From assembly GCA_028869325.1 (NCBI GenBank), contig JAGWST010000163.1:1-5552 (forward strand): 5,552 nt of DNA. The letters run 5' to 3'. Position 1 is the first letter of the stretch; each line of letters opens with the position of its first letter. This stretch comes from a bacterium. Its GTDB lineage: Bacteria > Vulcanimicrobiota > Vulcanimicrobiia > Vulcanimicrobiales > SCRA01. The notes under the pieces are model-generated. The model made no database searches. It was not told the origin of the DNA and was given only the letters and a program-made list of their open reading frames with translations. Shown piece by piece: positions 1 to 5,257 of this stretch. The position numbers and the translations under genes are program-made.

Positions 1-762
1 ACCGATCACCATCGTGGTGGCGATCGTCTCGCCCAGCGCGCGGCCAAGGGCGAGCACGCAGGCGCCGAAGATGCCCGAGCGCGCCGCCGGCAGCACGACG
101 CGGCGAACCGTCTCCCAGCGCGTCGCCCCCAGCGCCAGCATCGCCTCGCGCTGGTCGACCGCCACCGATTCGATGAAGTCCCGCGATATCGCGGCCACCG
201 TCGGCACGATCATCAACGCCAAGATGAAGCTCGCCGTGAGCATCCCCACGCCGTAGATCGGCCCCGAGAAGAGCGGCAGCCAGCCCAGTTTCGATTGGAT
301 CGCGGGGCCGATCAGCGAGCGCATCAGCGGCGCGAGCACGAAGAGGCCCCAAAGCCCGTAGACGACGCTGGGAACGGCGGCCAGCAGCTCGATCAGAAAT
401 GCCAGCGGGCGGGCGAGCGAGGGCGGCGCGAACTCGGCAAGATAGGCCGCCGCGAAGATGCCGACCAGTGCCGCGATGAAGATCGCGATCGCCGAGCTCA
501 CCAGCGTGCCGAAGATGAACGGCAGCGCGCCGAAGCGTCCCGCCACCGGGTCCCACGCCGTAGCGATCAGGAAGTGTAGGCCGAACGATCTCATCGCCAG
601 CCACGAGCCCGAGACCAAGACCGCGAAGAGGCCGAGGATCAGCGCCAAATAGATCCAGGTCGAGAGATTCAACGCCCACCTGAAGAGGCGATCGACGAGC
701 TGATGCCGCGGTCGGAATGCCTCGAGCGGCGCCGTTTGCAACGGCGCGCCTTCGCCACTCAC
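1..762 (-). CDS. pstC: Phosphate ABC transporter permease PstC (3' end cut by window edge)
   Basis: PstC is one of the two membrane subunits (with PstA) of the high-affinity phosphate importer PstSCAB. The visible 254 codons run in frame to base 1. Residues 1-28 are a polar cytoplasmic tail. Hydrophobic segments follow at about 34-56, 82-107, 121-146 and 170-191. The conserved ABC-permease EAA loop is at about 207-232 (EAMLALGATRWETVRRVVLP, then ARSGI), the docking site for the PstB ATPase. Just after it comes the PstC-typical GRALGETIATTMVIG, at the cut. Family members are usually about 300-340 residues, so some 50-80 residues are missing. I chose the GTG at 762; another in-frame GTG lies at 777, and neither has a strong Shine-Dalgarno site, so the start is uncertain. 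The gene follows pstS on the same strand after a 111-bp spacer with a strong hairpin. PstA, PstB and PhoU are expected beyond the left edge. Assignment is secure; only the start is doubtful. Confidence 0.93.
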   Translation of the reverse strand, partial: MSGEGAPLQTAPLEAFRPRHQLVDRLFRWALNLSTWIYLALILGLFAVLVSGSWLAMRSFGLHFLIATAWDPVAGRFGALPFIFGTLVSSAIAIFIAALVGIFAAAYLAEFAPPSLARPLAFLIELLAAVPSVVYGLWGLFVLAPLMRSLIGPAIQSKLGWLPLFSGPIYGVGMLTASFILALMIVPTVAAISRDFIESVAVDQREAMLALGATRWETVRRVVLPAARSGIFGACVLALGRALGETIATTMVIG

Positions 763-806
763 AACCGATTCTCGCACGTCAGAAGCAATCCCCCGAAAAT
801 GGCGCT

Positions 807-840
807 CGCCGAGGGGGGCTTGGCACACACCCCCTCGGCG
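807..840 (-). terminator. Strong intercistronic hairpin between pstS and pstC
   Basis: Bases 807-817 and 830-840 form a perfect 11-bp inverted repeat (CGCCGAGGGGG with CCCCCTCGGCG) around a 12-nt loop. On the minus-strand transcript it lies 33 nt after the pstS stop codon and about 45 nt before the pstC start. It is followed by AGCGCC and then a short ATTTTC, so the U-tract is weak and displaced. It could be a leaky terminator, or a structure protecting the 3' end of pstS mRNA. Either would give more PstS than permease, which is the usual need for a binding-protein transporter. The structure is seen directly; the function is inferred. Confidence 0.65.
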
Positions 841-873
841 TCGTTGATATGGCAGCGGCGATATGCGCGGCGA

Positions 874-1935
874 TTACACGTGCATTTGACCGAGGACCCG
901 TTGTGCCTCCTGCTGCACGTTGGCTGGCAAGGGGACGTAATACAGGGTTTGCGCGATGCGCTGCCCCTCGGTCGCCGTCCACTCCAGCACGGCCTTCACC
1001 AACTTGCCGCGCGCGGAATCGGCCGGCTTGGCGAAGAGCATCACCCACGAGTATCCCGCGATCGGATAGGAGCTCGCACCCGGGCGGTCGACGATCGAGA
1101 AGTCGTTCGGATTGACGGCCGGCTTGGTCGCCGCCGCCGCGCGCACGGTCTCGATCGTCGGATAGACGAACTTCCCCGAGCGGTTCCCGACCTGCGCGTA
1201 CGTCATCTTGTTCTGCAGCGCGTAGGCAAGCTCAACGTAGCCGATGGCACCCGGAGTCTGCCCGATCTGCCCGGAGACGCCCTCATTGCCCTTGCCGCCC
1301 ACGCTGTTCTGGGCCGGCCACTGCACGCTCTTGCCGACGCCCACCTTGCTCTTCCACTCGCGTGAGACGGCGGAGAGGTAGTCGGTGAAGATGTACGACG
1401 TGCCGGAGCCGTCGGAACGGTGCACGACGACGATCTGCGTGTCGGGCAGTTTCAGCGACGGGTTGAGCTTGGCGATCGCCGCGTCGTTCCATTTTGCGAT
1501 CTTACCGAGGTAGATATCGGCGATCACCGTACCGCTCAGGCGCAGGCCGTTCCCGATGCCCGGCACATTGTAGGTCACGGCAACGCCGCCGAGCGCGATC
1601 GGGATCTGCAAGACCGCGCCGCCCGCCGCTTCGGCGCGCTTGAGCTCCTCTTGGTTGAGCGGAACGTCGCTGGCCCCGAAGTCCACGGTCTTGGCGGTGA
1701 ACTGCCGGATGCCGCCGCCGCTTCCGATGGATTGGTAGTTGACCGTCACGTCGCCGTGCTGCTGGCTGTACTCGTAGAACGCCTTCGAGAAGAGCGGATA
1801 GTCGAACGACGAGCCCGCCCCCGTCAGCTGCGTCGCGGCGAGCGCGGGTAGGACCCCGGCCGCGGCGACGGCCGTGGCGACGAATCCGGCCGCGAGCGAG
1901 AGCGCCCCCCTCCGAGTAAATGCTTGGCGTAGCAT
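874..1935 (-). CDS. pstS: Periplasmic phosphate-binding protein PstS
   Basis: PstS captures inorganic phosphate outside the inner membrane and delivers it to PstCA. The product is 353 residues, close to the family norm. It opens with a Sec-type signal peptide: twin arginines at 8-9, a hydrophobic stretch at about 11-31, and an Ala-x-Ala cleavage site near residue 33. There is no lipobox cysteine, so the mature protein should be soluble. Phosphate-site motifs match E. coli PstS: TGAGSSF (38-44), SIGSGGG (69-75, Ser72), DFGASDVPL (85-93, Asp90) and HRSDGSGTS (172-180, with Arg173, Asp175, Ser177, Gly178, Thr179). Also conserved are IYLGKIAKWND (141-151) and PGAIGYVE (228-235). The ATG at 1935 is the sensible start because it gives the full signal peptide. 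A GGAGGG lies 12 nt upstream, rather far for a Shine-Dalgarno site. A candidate Pho box and -10 element precede the gene, and pstC follows it. Confidence 0.97.
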   Translation of the reverse strand: MLRQAFTRRGALSLAAGFVATAVAAAGVLPALAATQLTGAGSSFDYPLFSKAFYEYSQQHGDVTVNYQSIGSGGGIRQFTAKTVDFGASDVPLNQEELKRAEAAGGAVLQIPIALGGVAVTYNVPGIGNGLRLSGTVIADIYLGKIAKWNDAAIAKLNPSLKLPDTQIVVVHRSDGSGTSYIFTDYLSAVSREWKSKVGVGKSVQWPAQNSVGGKGNEGVSGQIGQTPGAIGYVELAYALQNKMTYAQVGNRSGKFVYPTIETVRAAAATKPAVNPNDFSIVDRPGASSYPIAGYSWVMLFAKPADSARGKLVKAVLEWTATEGQRIAQTLYYVPLPANVQQEAQRVLGQMHV

Positions 1936-1968
1936 GTGCGAGATGATCCCTCCACGATCTTGGTGCGG

Positions 1969-1989
1969 GCGGGACCGCTGTGATCCCGC
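1969..1989 (-). other. Small hairpin in the pstS 5' leader
   Basis: GCGGGA (1969-1974) and TCCCGC (1984-1989) form a perfect 6-bp stem with a 9-nt loop. It would sit near the 5' end of the pstS mRNA if the proposed -10 at 1999-2004 is used, about 34 nt upstream of the start codon. It might stabilise the 5' end, but in GC-rich DNA a stem this short can arise by chance. Confidence 0.3.
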
Positions 1990-1998
1990 TCCGAGACG

Positions 1999-2031
1999 AG
2001 TCTAGCCAGGCCGCCTCAAGAGCAGGTTAAG
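1999..2031 (-). promoter_or_regulatory. Candidate Pho box plus -10 element of pstS
   Basis: Read on the minus strand, CTTAACCT (2031-2024) contains the half-site TTAACC (2030-2025). A second, weaker half-site TTGAGG (2019-2014) begins exactly 11 bp later. Nine bases further is TAGACT (2004-1999), a 4/6 match to the -10 consensus TATAAT, and no good -35 precedes it. Direct half-sites one helical turn apart, replacing the -35 about 10 bp ahead of the -10, is the known layout of PhoB/PhoP-activated promoters. The first half-site also equals the cyanobacterial Pho-box unit. The second half-site is degenerate, so this rests mainly on position and spacing. Transcription would begin near 1992. Confidence 0.45.
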
Positions 2032-2037
2032 GAGCAC

Positions 2038-2067
2038 GAAAAAGAGCGCCGTTCGGCGCCCTTTTTC
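2038..2067 (-). terminator. Rho-independent terminator of tRNA-Leu
   Basis: The arms 2038-2050 and 2055-2067 pair over 13 positions around a 4-nt loop (2051-2054). The single mismatch on the plus strand (A2045 with C2060) becomes a G-U wobble in the minus-strand RNA, so the stem is fully paired in that direction. It ends in a run of five U. It starts 11 nt after the CCA end of the tRNA. This marks it as the tRNA terminator and insulates pstS from tRNA transcription. The A-run on the other arm would also let it work on plus-strand transcripts. Confidence 0.88.
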
Positions 2068-2078
2068 ACGATAGACAT

Positions 2079-2165
2079 TGGTGCGGAAGACTGGACTCGA
2101 ACCAGCACGATATTGCTACCGCCAGCCCCTCAAGCTGGTGCGTCTACCAATTCCGCCACTTCCGC
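2079..2165 (-). tRNA. tRNA-Leu (anticodon GAG), CCA encoded
   Basis: The minus strand folds as an 87-nt class II tRNA. The acceptor arms GCGGAAG (2165-2159) and CTTCCGC (2089-2083) pair over 7 bp, followed by discriminator A (2082) and a genomically encoded CCA (2081-2079). The anticodon arm CCAGC/GCTGG encloses the loop TTGAGGG with anticodon GAG at 2131-2129, which reads the leucine codons CUC and CUU. A long variable arm (GGTA, loop GCAA, TATC) is present, as required for bacterial tRNA-Leu. The T arm GCTGG-TTCGAGT-CCAGT has one G-T closing pair. A discriminator A and the D-loop GG fit leucine identity. It has its own promoter upstream and terminator downstream, so it is a monocistronic unit between the peptide permeases and pstS. 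Confidence 0.97.
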
Positions 2166-2207
2166 AGGCGATGGCCGGCTTCCTTAAATGCCGCCGGGAC
2201 CCCAAGG

Positions 2208-2236
2208 AGTTTAGACGATGGCGGTCGCGGCGTCAA
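2208..2236 (-). promoter_or_regulatory. Sigma70-type promoter for tRNA-Leu
   Basis: On the minus strand the -35 TTGACG (2236-2231) and the -10 TAAACT (2213-2208) are separated by exactly 17 bp. That is 5/6 and 4/6 agreement with TTGACA and TATAAT. Transcription would begin near 2201, leaving a leader of about 35 nt to be removed before the tRNA 5' end at 2165. The bases right after the -10 are GC-rich (CCTTGGGG), as is common in stable-RNA promoters under stringent control. Confidence 0.75.
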
Positions 2237-2280
2237 TCCCCCTTTCCTTCAGCGCGCCGAACCACACACGGCGTGGCGCA

Positions 2281-3210
2281 TTAGCGCATATTCGGGTCTA
2301 GCGCGTCGCGTAGACCGTCGCCCATGTAGTTGATCGAGAGAACGGTCACCAGGATACACAGGCCGGGAAAGATGGCCGCCCAAGGCGCGATCGCCATATT
2401 GTACTGCGCGTTGGCCAGCATGTTGCCCCACGACGCCGTCGGCGGTTGGATACCGAAGCCCAGGAACGAGAGCGCCGACTCCAGGATGATCACGTTCGCA
2501 ACGTCAAGCGTCGCCTGCACGATGATCGGCGCTACCGCGTTGGGCAGCAGGTGCTTGAACATGATCCGGCTGTCGGAGCCGCCGATGGCGCGAGCCGCCT
2601 CGGCGAACTCCTTCTCGCGCAGCGAGAGATAGGACGCCCGCACCAAACGCGTCACGGGCATCCAGCCCAGCCCGCCGATGATCAACACGATGATGCCGAA
2701 CGAGAGCGCCGCCTTGTTGGACGAGGCCGCGACGATGGCCGTCAAGACCAGCAGCAGCGGCAGCAGGGGGATCGAGAGAAAGACGTCCGTCACGCGCATG
2801 ATCGCGTAGTCGATCCATTTGCCGTAGTAGCCGGCGAGCGCGCCCAGGATCGTCCCGACGACCACCTCGATCGAGACGGCGAAGATGCCGACCGTGAGCG
2901 AGATGCGCGCGCCGAACATCAAGCGCGAGAGGAGATCGCGGCCGTTCTCGTCCGTGCCCAGAGGGTGACCGTACGCCCCGGGGGCGAGAGGATAGCCGTT
3001 CCAGTGCGCCTGGTCGATGTAGTTCGGATTCCACGTCGTCAGGAACGGCGCGCAGATCGCCACCAGCACGATCAGGATCAACGCCGCCGAGCCGGCGATC
3101 GCGAGCCGGTGCCGGCGAAAGCGCTTCCACGTGGCATGCCGCTCGCGCTCGAACTCTGCCTGGAGGTCGGCCGGCTCCGGGGCTTGCTGCAGGGGCAGGG
3201 TCGTCGCCAT
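2281..3210 (-). CDS. oppC: Oligopeptide/dipeptide ABC transporter permease, OppC/DppC type
   Basis: This is the second transmembrane subunit of a peptide-type importer; it pairs with OppB in the inner membrane. At 309 residues it is of normal length. A polar N-terminus (1-35) leads into a first membrane helix at about 36-57. The OppC hallmark HPLGTDENGRDLLSRLMFGAR lies near 82-102. Further helices are at about 105-128, 143-162, 169-190 and 277-296, plus one after the EAA loop. The EAA loop (about 201-224: EFAEAARAIGGSDSRIMFKH, then LLPN) contacts the ATPase. SALSFLGFGIQPPTASWGNML (about 245-265) and the C-terminal GDGLRDALDP are also typical. The start at 3210 is backed by GAGGAG (3223-3218) with 7-nt spacing. 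The same frame stays open further upstream inside oppB, but that stretch has no permease character. It follows oppB by 23 nt, so the pair is cotranscribed and presumably cotranslated. The exact substrate cannot be told from the permease. Confidence 0.93.
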   Translation of the reverse strand: MATTLPLQQAPEPADLQAEFERERHATWKRFRRHRLAIAGSAALILIVLVAICAPFLTTWNPNYIDQAHWNGYPLAPGAYGHPLGTDENGRDLLSRLMFGARISLTVGIFAVSIEVVVGTILGALAGYYGKWIDYAIMRVTDVFLSIPLLPLLLVLTAIVAASSNKAALSFGIIVLIIGGLGWMPVTRLVRASYLSLREKEFAEAARAIGGSDSRIMFKHLLPNAVAPIIVQATLDVANVIILESALSFLGFGIQPPTASWGNMLANAQYNMAIAPWAAIFPGLCILVTVLSINYMGDGLRDALDPNMR

Positions 3211-3211
3211 C

Positions 3212-3223
3212 GCGTCTCTCCTC
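3212..3223 (-). promoter_or_regulatory. Ribosome binding site that fixes the oppC start
   Basis: GAGGAG (3223-3218) stands 7 nt before the ATG at 3210. It settles the start against the much longer open frame running back into oppB. The 11 bases AGGAGAGACGC here are identical to those in front of kce (5256-5246), with the same spacing. Confidence 0.8.
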
Positions 3224-3233
3224 GTCTGACTGA

Positions 3234-4226
3234 CTAGTCGTACTTCACACGCGGGTCGAGCCACGCGTATGCTACGTCGGCGAGGAGGTTGAAGAGCACG
3301 ACCAGGAAGGACACGAGGATCAGGTATCCCATCAACAGCGAGAAATCGAACTGGCCCAGTGCGTTGATGAAGAGCCGCCCCATCCCCGGCCAGGCGAAGA
3401 TCGTCTCGGTGATGATAGCGCCGCCGACGAGGCCGGGCAGCGAGAGCGCGATGATGGTCACCACGGGGATCACCGCGTTCTTTAGGCCGTGCTTGAGAAT
3501 GACCACGGCGGGTGCAAGTCCCTTGGCGGCGGCCGTGCGCATGTAGTCGGTCTTGATGACCTCGAGCATCGAGCTGCGCGTGAAGCGGCTCCACGTCGCG
3601 ATAAATGCGAGCGAGAGCACGATGGTTGGGAGGATGAGGTGCACGACGCGATCGTCGATCGGGCAGGCATCCGTATAGCACATCGAGGCCGAGGGCAGTT
3701 GCAGGCGGTATCCGAAGCCCGTGAGGCCGTGAACGGCGAAGATCAACTGGAGCATCAGGGCGAACCAGAAGACCGGCATCGACTGGCCGAAGAAGGCGAA
3801 GGTGGTGACGAGGTAGTCCCAGATCGAGTAGGGCTTGATCGCCGCCAGCAGACCCGCCGGGATGCCGATGGCCAGCGAGACGACGAAGGCGCTGCCCATG
3901 AGGATCAGGGTCGCGGGCAGGCGGTCGAGGATGGCGGAGACCACGCTCATCGAGTTGGAGGTGGAGTATCCGAAATCGCCGCGCACGACGTGGCCCAACC
4001 AGGCCAGATATTGAACGTAGATGGGACGGTCGAGGCCGAAGTTGTGCTTCAGCCGCGCGATATCGGCGGCGGTGATGTGCGGGTTCTGCAGGTAGGGCGT
4101 GAGCGGGCCGCCGGGTGCCTCATGCAGGATCAGAAAGAGGATGATCGAGATCAGGAGCAGCAGCGGAATCATCTGCCCGGTCCGGCGCACCACGTAATTG
4201 AACAGCTGACTATCCCCCCCGCTCAC
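3234..4226 (-). CDS. oppB: Oligopeptide/dipeptide ABC transporter permease, OppB/DppB type
   Basis: This is the first membrane subunit of the peptide-type importer. It is 330 residues, normal for the family. Helix 1 is at about 16-35, ending in the typical HEAPGGP (35-41). The extracytoplasmic loop (about 42-100) carries LKHNFGLDRPIYVQYLAWL (59-77) and GDFGYS (83-88). Further helices lie at about 104-130, 137-165, 197-215, 250-275 and 297-320. The EAA loop is at about 227-250 (DYMRTAAAKGLAPAVVILKH, then GLKN). ETIFAWPGMGRL (274-285) and the C-terminal YAWLDPRVKYD are family signatures. An outer loop around 178-192 carries two cysteines (183 and 188). The GTG at 4226 is the first plausible start: it leaves a short N-terminal tail, but has no visible Shine-Dalgarno site and lies just behind a small hairpin. 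GTG codons at residues 12 and 13 are alternatives. No binding protein (OppA) or ATPases (OppD/F) are in the window; they may be encoded elsewhere. Confidence 0.93.
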   Translation of the reverse strand: MSGGDSQLFNYVVRRTGQMIPLLLLISIILFLILHEAPGGPLTPYLQNPHITAADIARLKHNFGLDRPIYVQYLAWLGHVVRGDFGYSTSNSMSVVSAILDRLPATLILMGSAFVVSLAIGIPAGLLAAIKPYSIWDYLVTTFAFFGQSMPVFWFALMLQLIFAVHGLTGFGYRLQLPSASMCYTDACPIDDRVVHLILPTIVLSLAFIATWSRFTRSSMLEVIKTDYMRTAAAKGLAPAVVILKHGLKNAVIPVVTIIALSLPGLVGGAIITETIFAWPGMGRLFINALGQFDFSLLMGYLILVSFLVVLFNLLADVAYAWLDPRVKYD

Positions 4227-4419
4227 CGCACTGCGATATGAGAAACGCAGCGAGAGCGGCCGTCGTCTTAACCCCGCGCTCCGAAGCCCGCGGGGCCCGA
4301 CGGGGCCGCCAAATCTGAAAACGCCCCAAAGTTACGGCGGTACCGGCCCTATCCCTCCATCGAACGCGCGGCCTTCCTGGCAATTCGTCGTACGTCTGTT
4401 CGCCTCTGCAGACGCTCGC
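4227..4419 (-). other. Structured intergenic region between kce and oppB
   Basis: This 193-bp spacer has no ORF I can support. Going with transcription, a 6-bp stem (4414-4409 with 4398-4393) follows the kce stop. Next is an unstructured stretch including a short T-rich patch near 4311-4330. Then come two adjoining GC-rich hairpins (4307-4294 and 4295-4272), and finally a 5-bp stem (4250-4246 with 4235-4231) four bases before the oppB start. I found no convincing -35/-10 pair and no hairpin with a U-tract. Whether oppBC is read from its own promoter or by readthrough from kce is open. Confidence 0.5.
4272..4307 (-). terminator. Tandem GC-rich hairpins upstream of oppB (possible terminator or attenuator)
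   Basis: Read on the plus strand, CCCCGCG (4272-4278) pairs with CGCGGGG (4289-4295) around a 10-nt loop. GGCCC (4294-4298) pairs with GGGCC (4303-4307) around a 4-nt loop. The two stems share bases 4294-4295, so at full length they compete. Neither is followed by a U-run in the minus-strand RNA (GGTTAAGACG follows). They lie between the presumed kam/kce operon and oppBC, where a terminator or leader structure would be expected. The structures are seen; the function is not established. Confidence 0.4.
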
Positions 4420-5244
4420 CTAGGAGCCCGTGCGCGGCCGAAGTCCCAGGATCTCGCGCGCCTCCTGCGGCGTGGCGACGGGTCGCTGGAGCTCGCCGGC
4501 TAGGCGAGCGACGCGCGCCACCAGCTCCTCGTTGCGTGCCAGGCGCCCCTTCGCGTAGTAGAGATTGTCCTCGAGGCCGACCCGTACATGGCCCCCCATC
4601 GCGATCGCCGTCGCGGCGAGCTGGAGCTGTGCGCGCCCGATGCCGGCCACGGACCAGGTGCAGCCGGCGGGGAGGCGGCGCACGACGTCGACCAAGTTCT
4701 CGACGCTTCCCTCCGCGCCGCCGGGCACGCCGAGCACGATGTCCACGTGGCGCGGAAAGGAGAGCGCACCCTCGCGCTCCAGGCGCCGGGCGTTGTCGAG
4801 GTGACCGAGATCGAAGAGCTCCAGCTCCGGCACCACGCCGAACTCGTGCATGCGCGCGAGGATAGCGCGCATGATCGGAAACGAGTTCTCGAAGACGCCG
4901 TCGCCGAAGTTGACGCTGCCGCAGGTGAGCGTGGCCATCTCCGGCCCCAGCTCCAGCGCCACGGCGCGCTCCTCGGGCGTCATGCCCAAGGCGCCGCCGG
5001 TGGAGAACTGCACGATCAGGTCGCAGCGGGCGCGCACCGCCGCCATGAAGGCGCGAAAGGTCTCGACGTCCTGCGTCGCCCGCCCGTCTGCCAGACGCCC
5101 GTGCACGTGGATCATCGCGGCGCCGGCGGCGCGGCAGGCCGCCGCCGTCTCCCCCAGCGCTTCGGCCGTGTACGGCAGGTGGGGCGTCTGATCTGGGGTG
5201 ACCTCCGCCCCGGTCGGCGCGACGGTGATGATGAGCGGCTGCAT
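4420..5244 (-). CDS. kce: 3-keto-5-aminohexanoate cleavage enzyme (BKACE/DUF849 family)
   Basis: Kce condenses 3-oxo-5-aminohexanoate with acetyl-CoA to give acetoacetate and 3-aminobutyryl-CoA in anaerobic lysine fermentation. It is a cytoplasmic, metal-dependent TIM-barrel enzyme. The 274-residue product is of family length. The metal-binding HVHGR falls at residues 46-50, so His46 and His48 keep the positions known in Kce. Other family blocks are an N-terminal IITVAPTGAE (Glu14), QFSTGG (79-84), CGSVNFGDGVFEN (108-120), PELELFDLGH (139-148), LGVPGG (171-176), WSVAGIGR (197-204) and GGHVRVGLEDN (217-227, with Arg221, the third metal ligand Glu225, and Asp226). The C-terminal RPVATPQEAREILGL is strikingly Kce-like, which favours Kce over other BKACE subfamilies. 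The ATG at 5244 has AAGGAG at 7-nt spacing, overlapping the stop of the preceding MutS-like gene (11-nt gap), so the two are cotranscribed. BKACE enzymes accept varied beta-keto acids, so the substrate is an inference from similarity and neighbour. Confidence 0.87.
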   Translation of the reverse strand: MQPLIITVAPTGAEVTPDQTPHLPYTAEALGETAAACRAAGAAMIHVHGRLADGRATQDVETFRAFMAAVRARCDLIVQFSTGGALGMTPEERAVALELGPEMATLTCGSVNFGDGVFENSFPIMRAILARMHEFGVVPELELFDLGHLDNARRLEREGALSFPRHVDIVLGVPGGAEGSVENLVDVVRRLPAGCTWSVAGIGRAQLQLAATAIAMGGHVRVGLEDNLYYAKGRLARNEELVARVARLAGELQRPVATPQEAREILGLRPRTGS

Positions 5245-5245
5245 T

Positions 5246-5257
5246 GCGTCTCTCCTT
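5246..5257 (-). promoter_or_regulatory. Ribosome binding site of kce overlapping the upstream stop codon
   Basis: AAGGAG (5257-5252) is 7 nt from the ATG at 5244, and its first two bases are the last two of the upstream TAA (5258-5256). This overlap implies translational coupling with the MutS-like gene and supports the chosen start. Confidence 0.8.

Noticed and set aside
846..865. Repeated GATATG at 846 and 860, 14 bp apart, after the pstS stop.
   Set aside because: Only two short copies with diverging flanks; not distinguishable from chance.
703..1365. Plus-strand open frames over the pstS 3' end and the pstS-pstC spacer.
   Set aside because: They overlap a secure pstS, are Arg/His-rich, and have no plausible ribosome binding site.
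2241..2280. A terminator after oppC.
   Set aside because: Short GCGCC/GGCGC and CCAC/GTGG pairings are possible but imperfect, and no U-run follows.
2446..3237. A 263-codon plus-strand open frame opposite oppC.
   Set aside because: Arg/Asp/Gln-rich composition typical of antisense frames; no recognisable motif.
3211..3681. The oppC frame stays open upstream to 3681, suggesting a 466-residue protein.
   Set aside because: The extra 157 residues are Arg/His/Pro-rich, overlap oppB in another frame, and have no family character. The start at 3210 has a strong Shine-Dalgarno site and a normal OppC length.
3489..4241. A 250-codon plus-strand open frame opposite oppB.
   Set aside because: The product is rich in Asp, Glu, Gln, Arg and His with no domain logic, as expected for the antisense of a GC-rich membrane-protein gene.
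4393..4414. 6-bp stem CGTCTG/CAGACG just after kce as its terminator.
   Set aside because: The stem is short with a 10-nt loop and has no U-tract in the minus-strand RNA.
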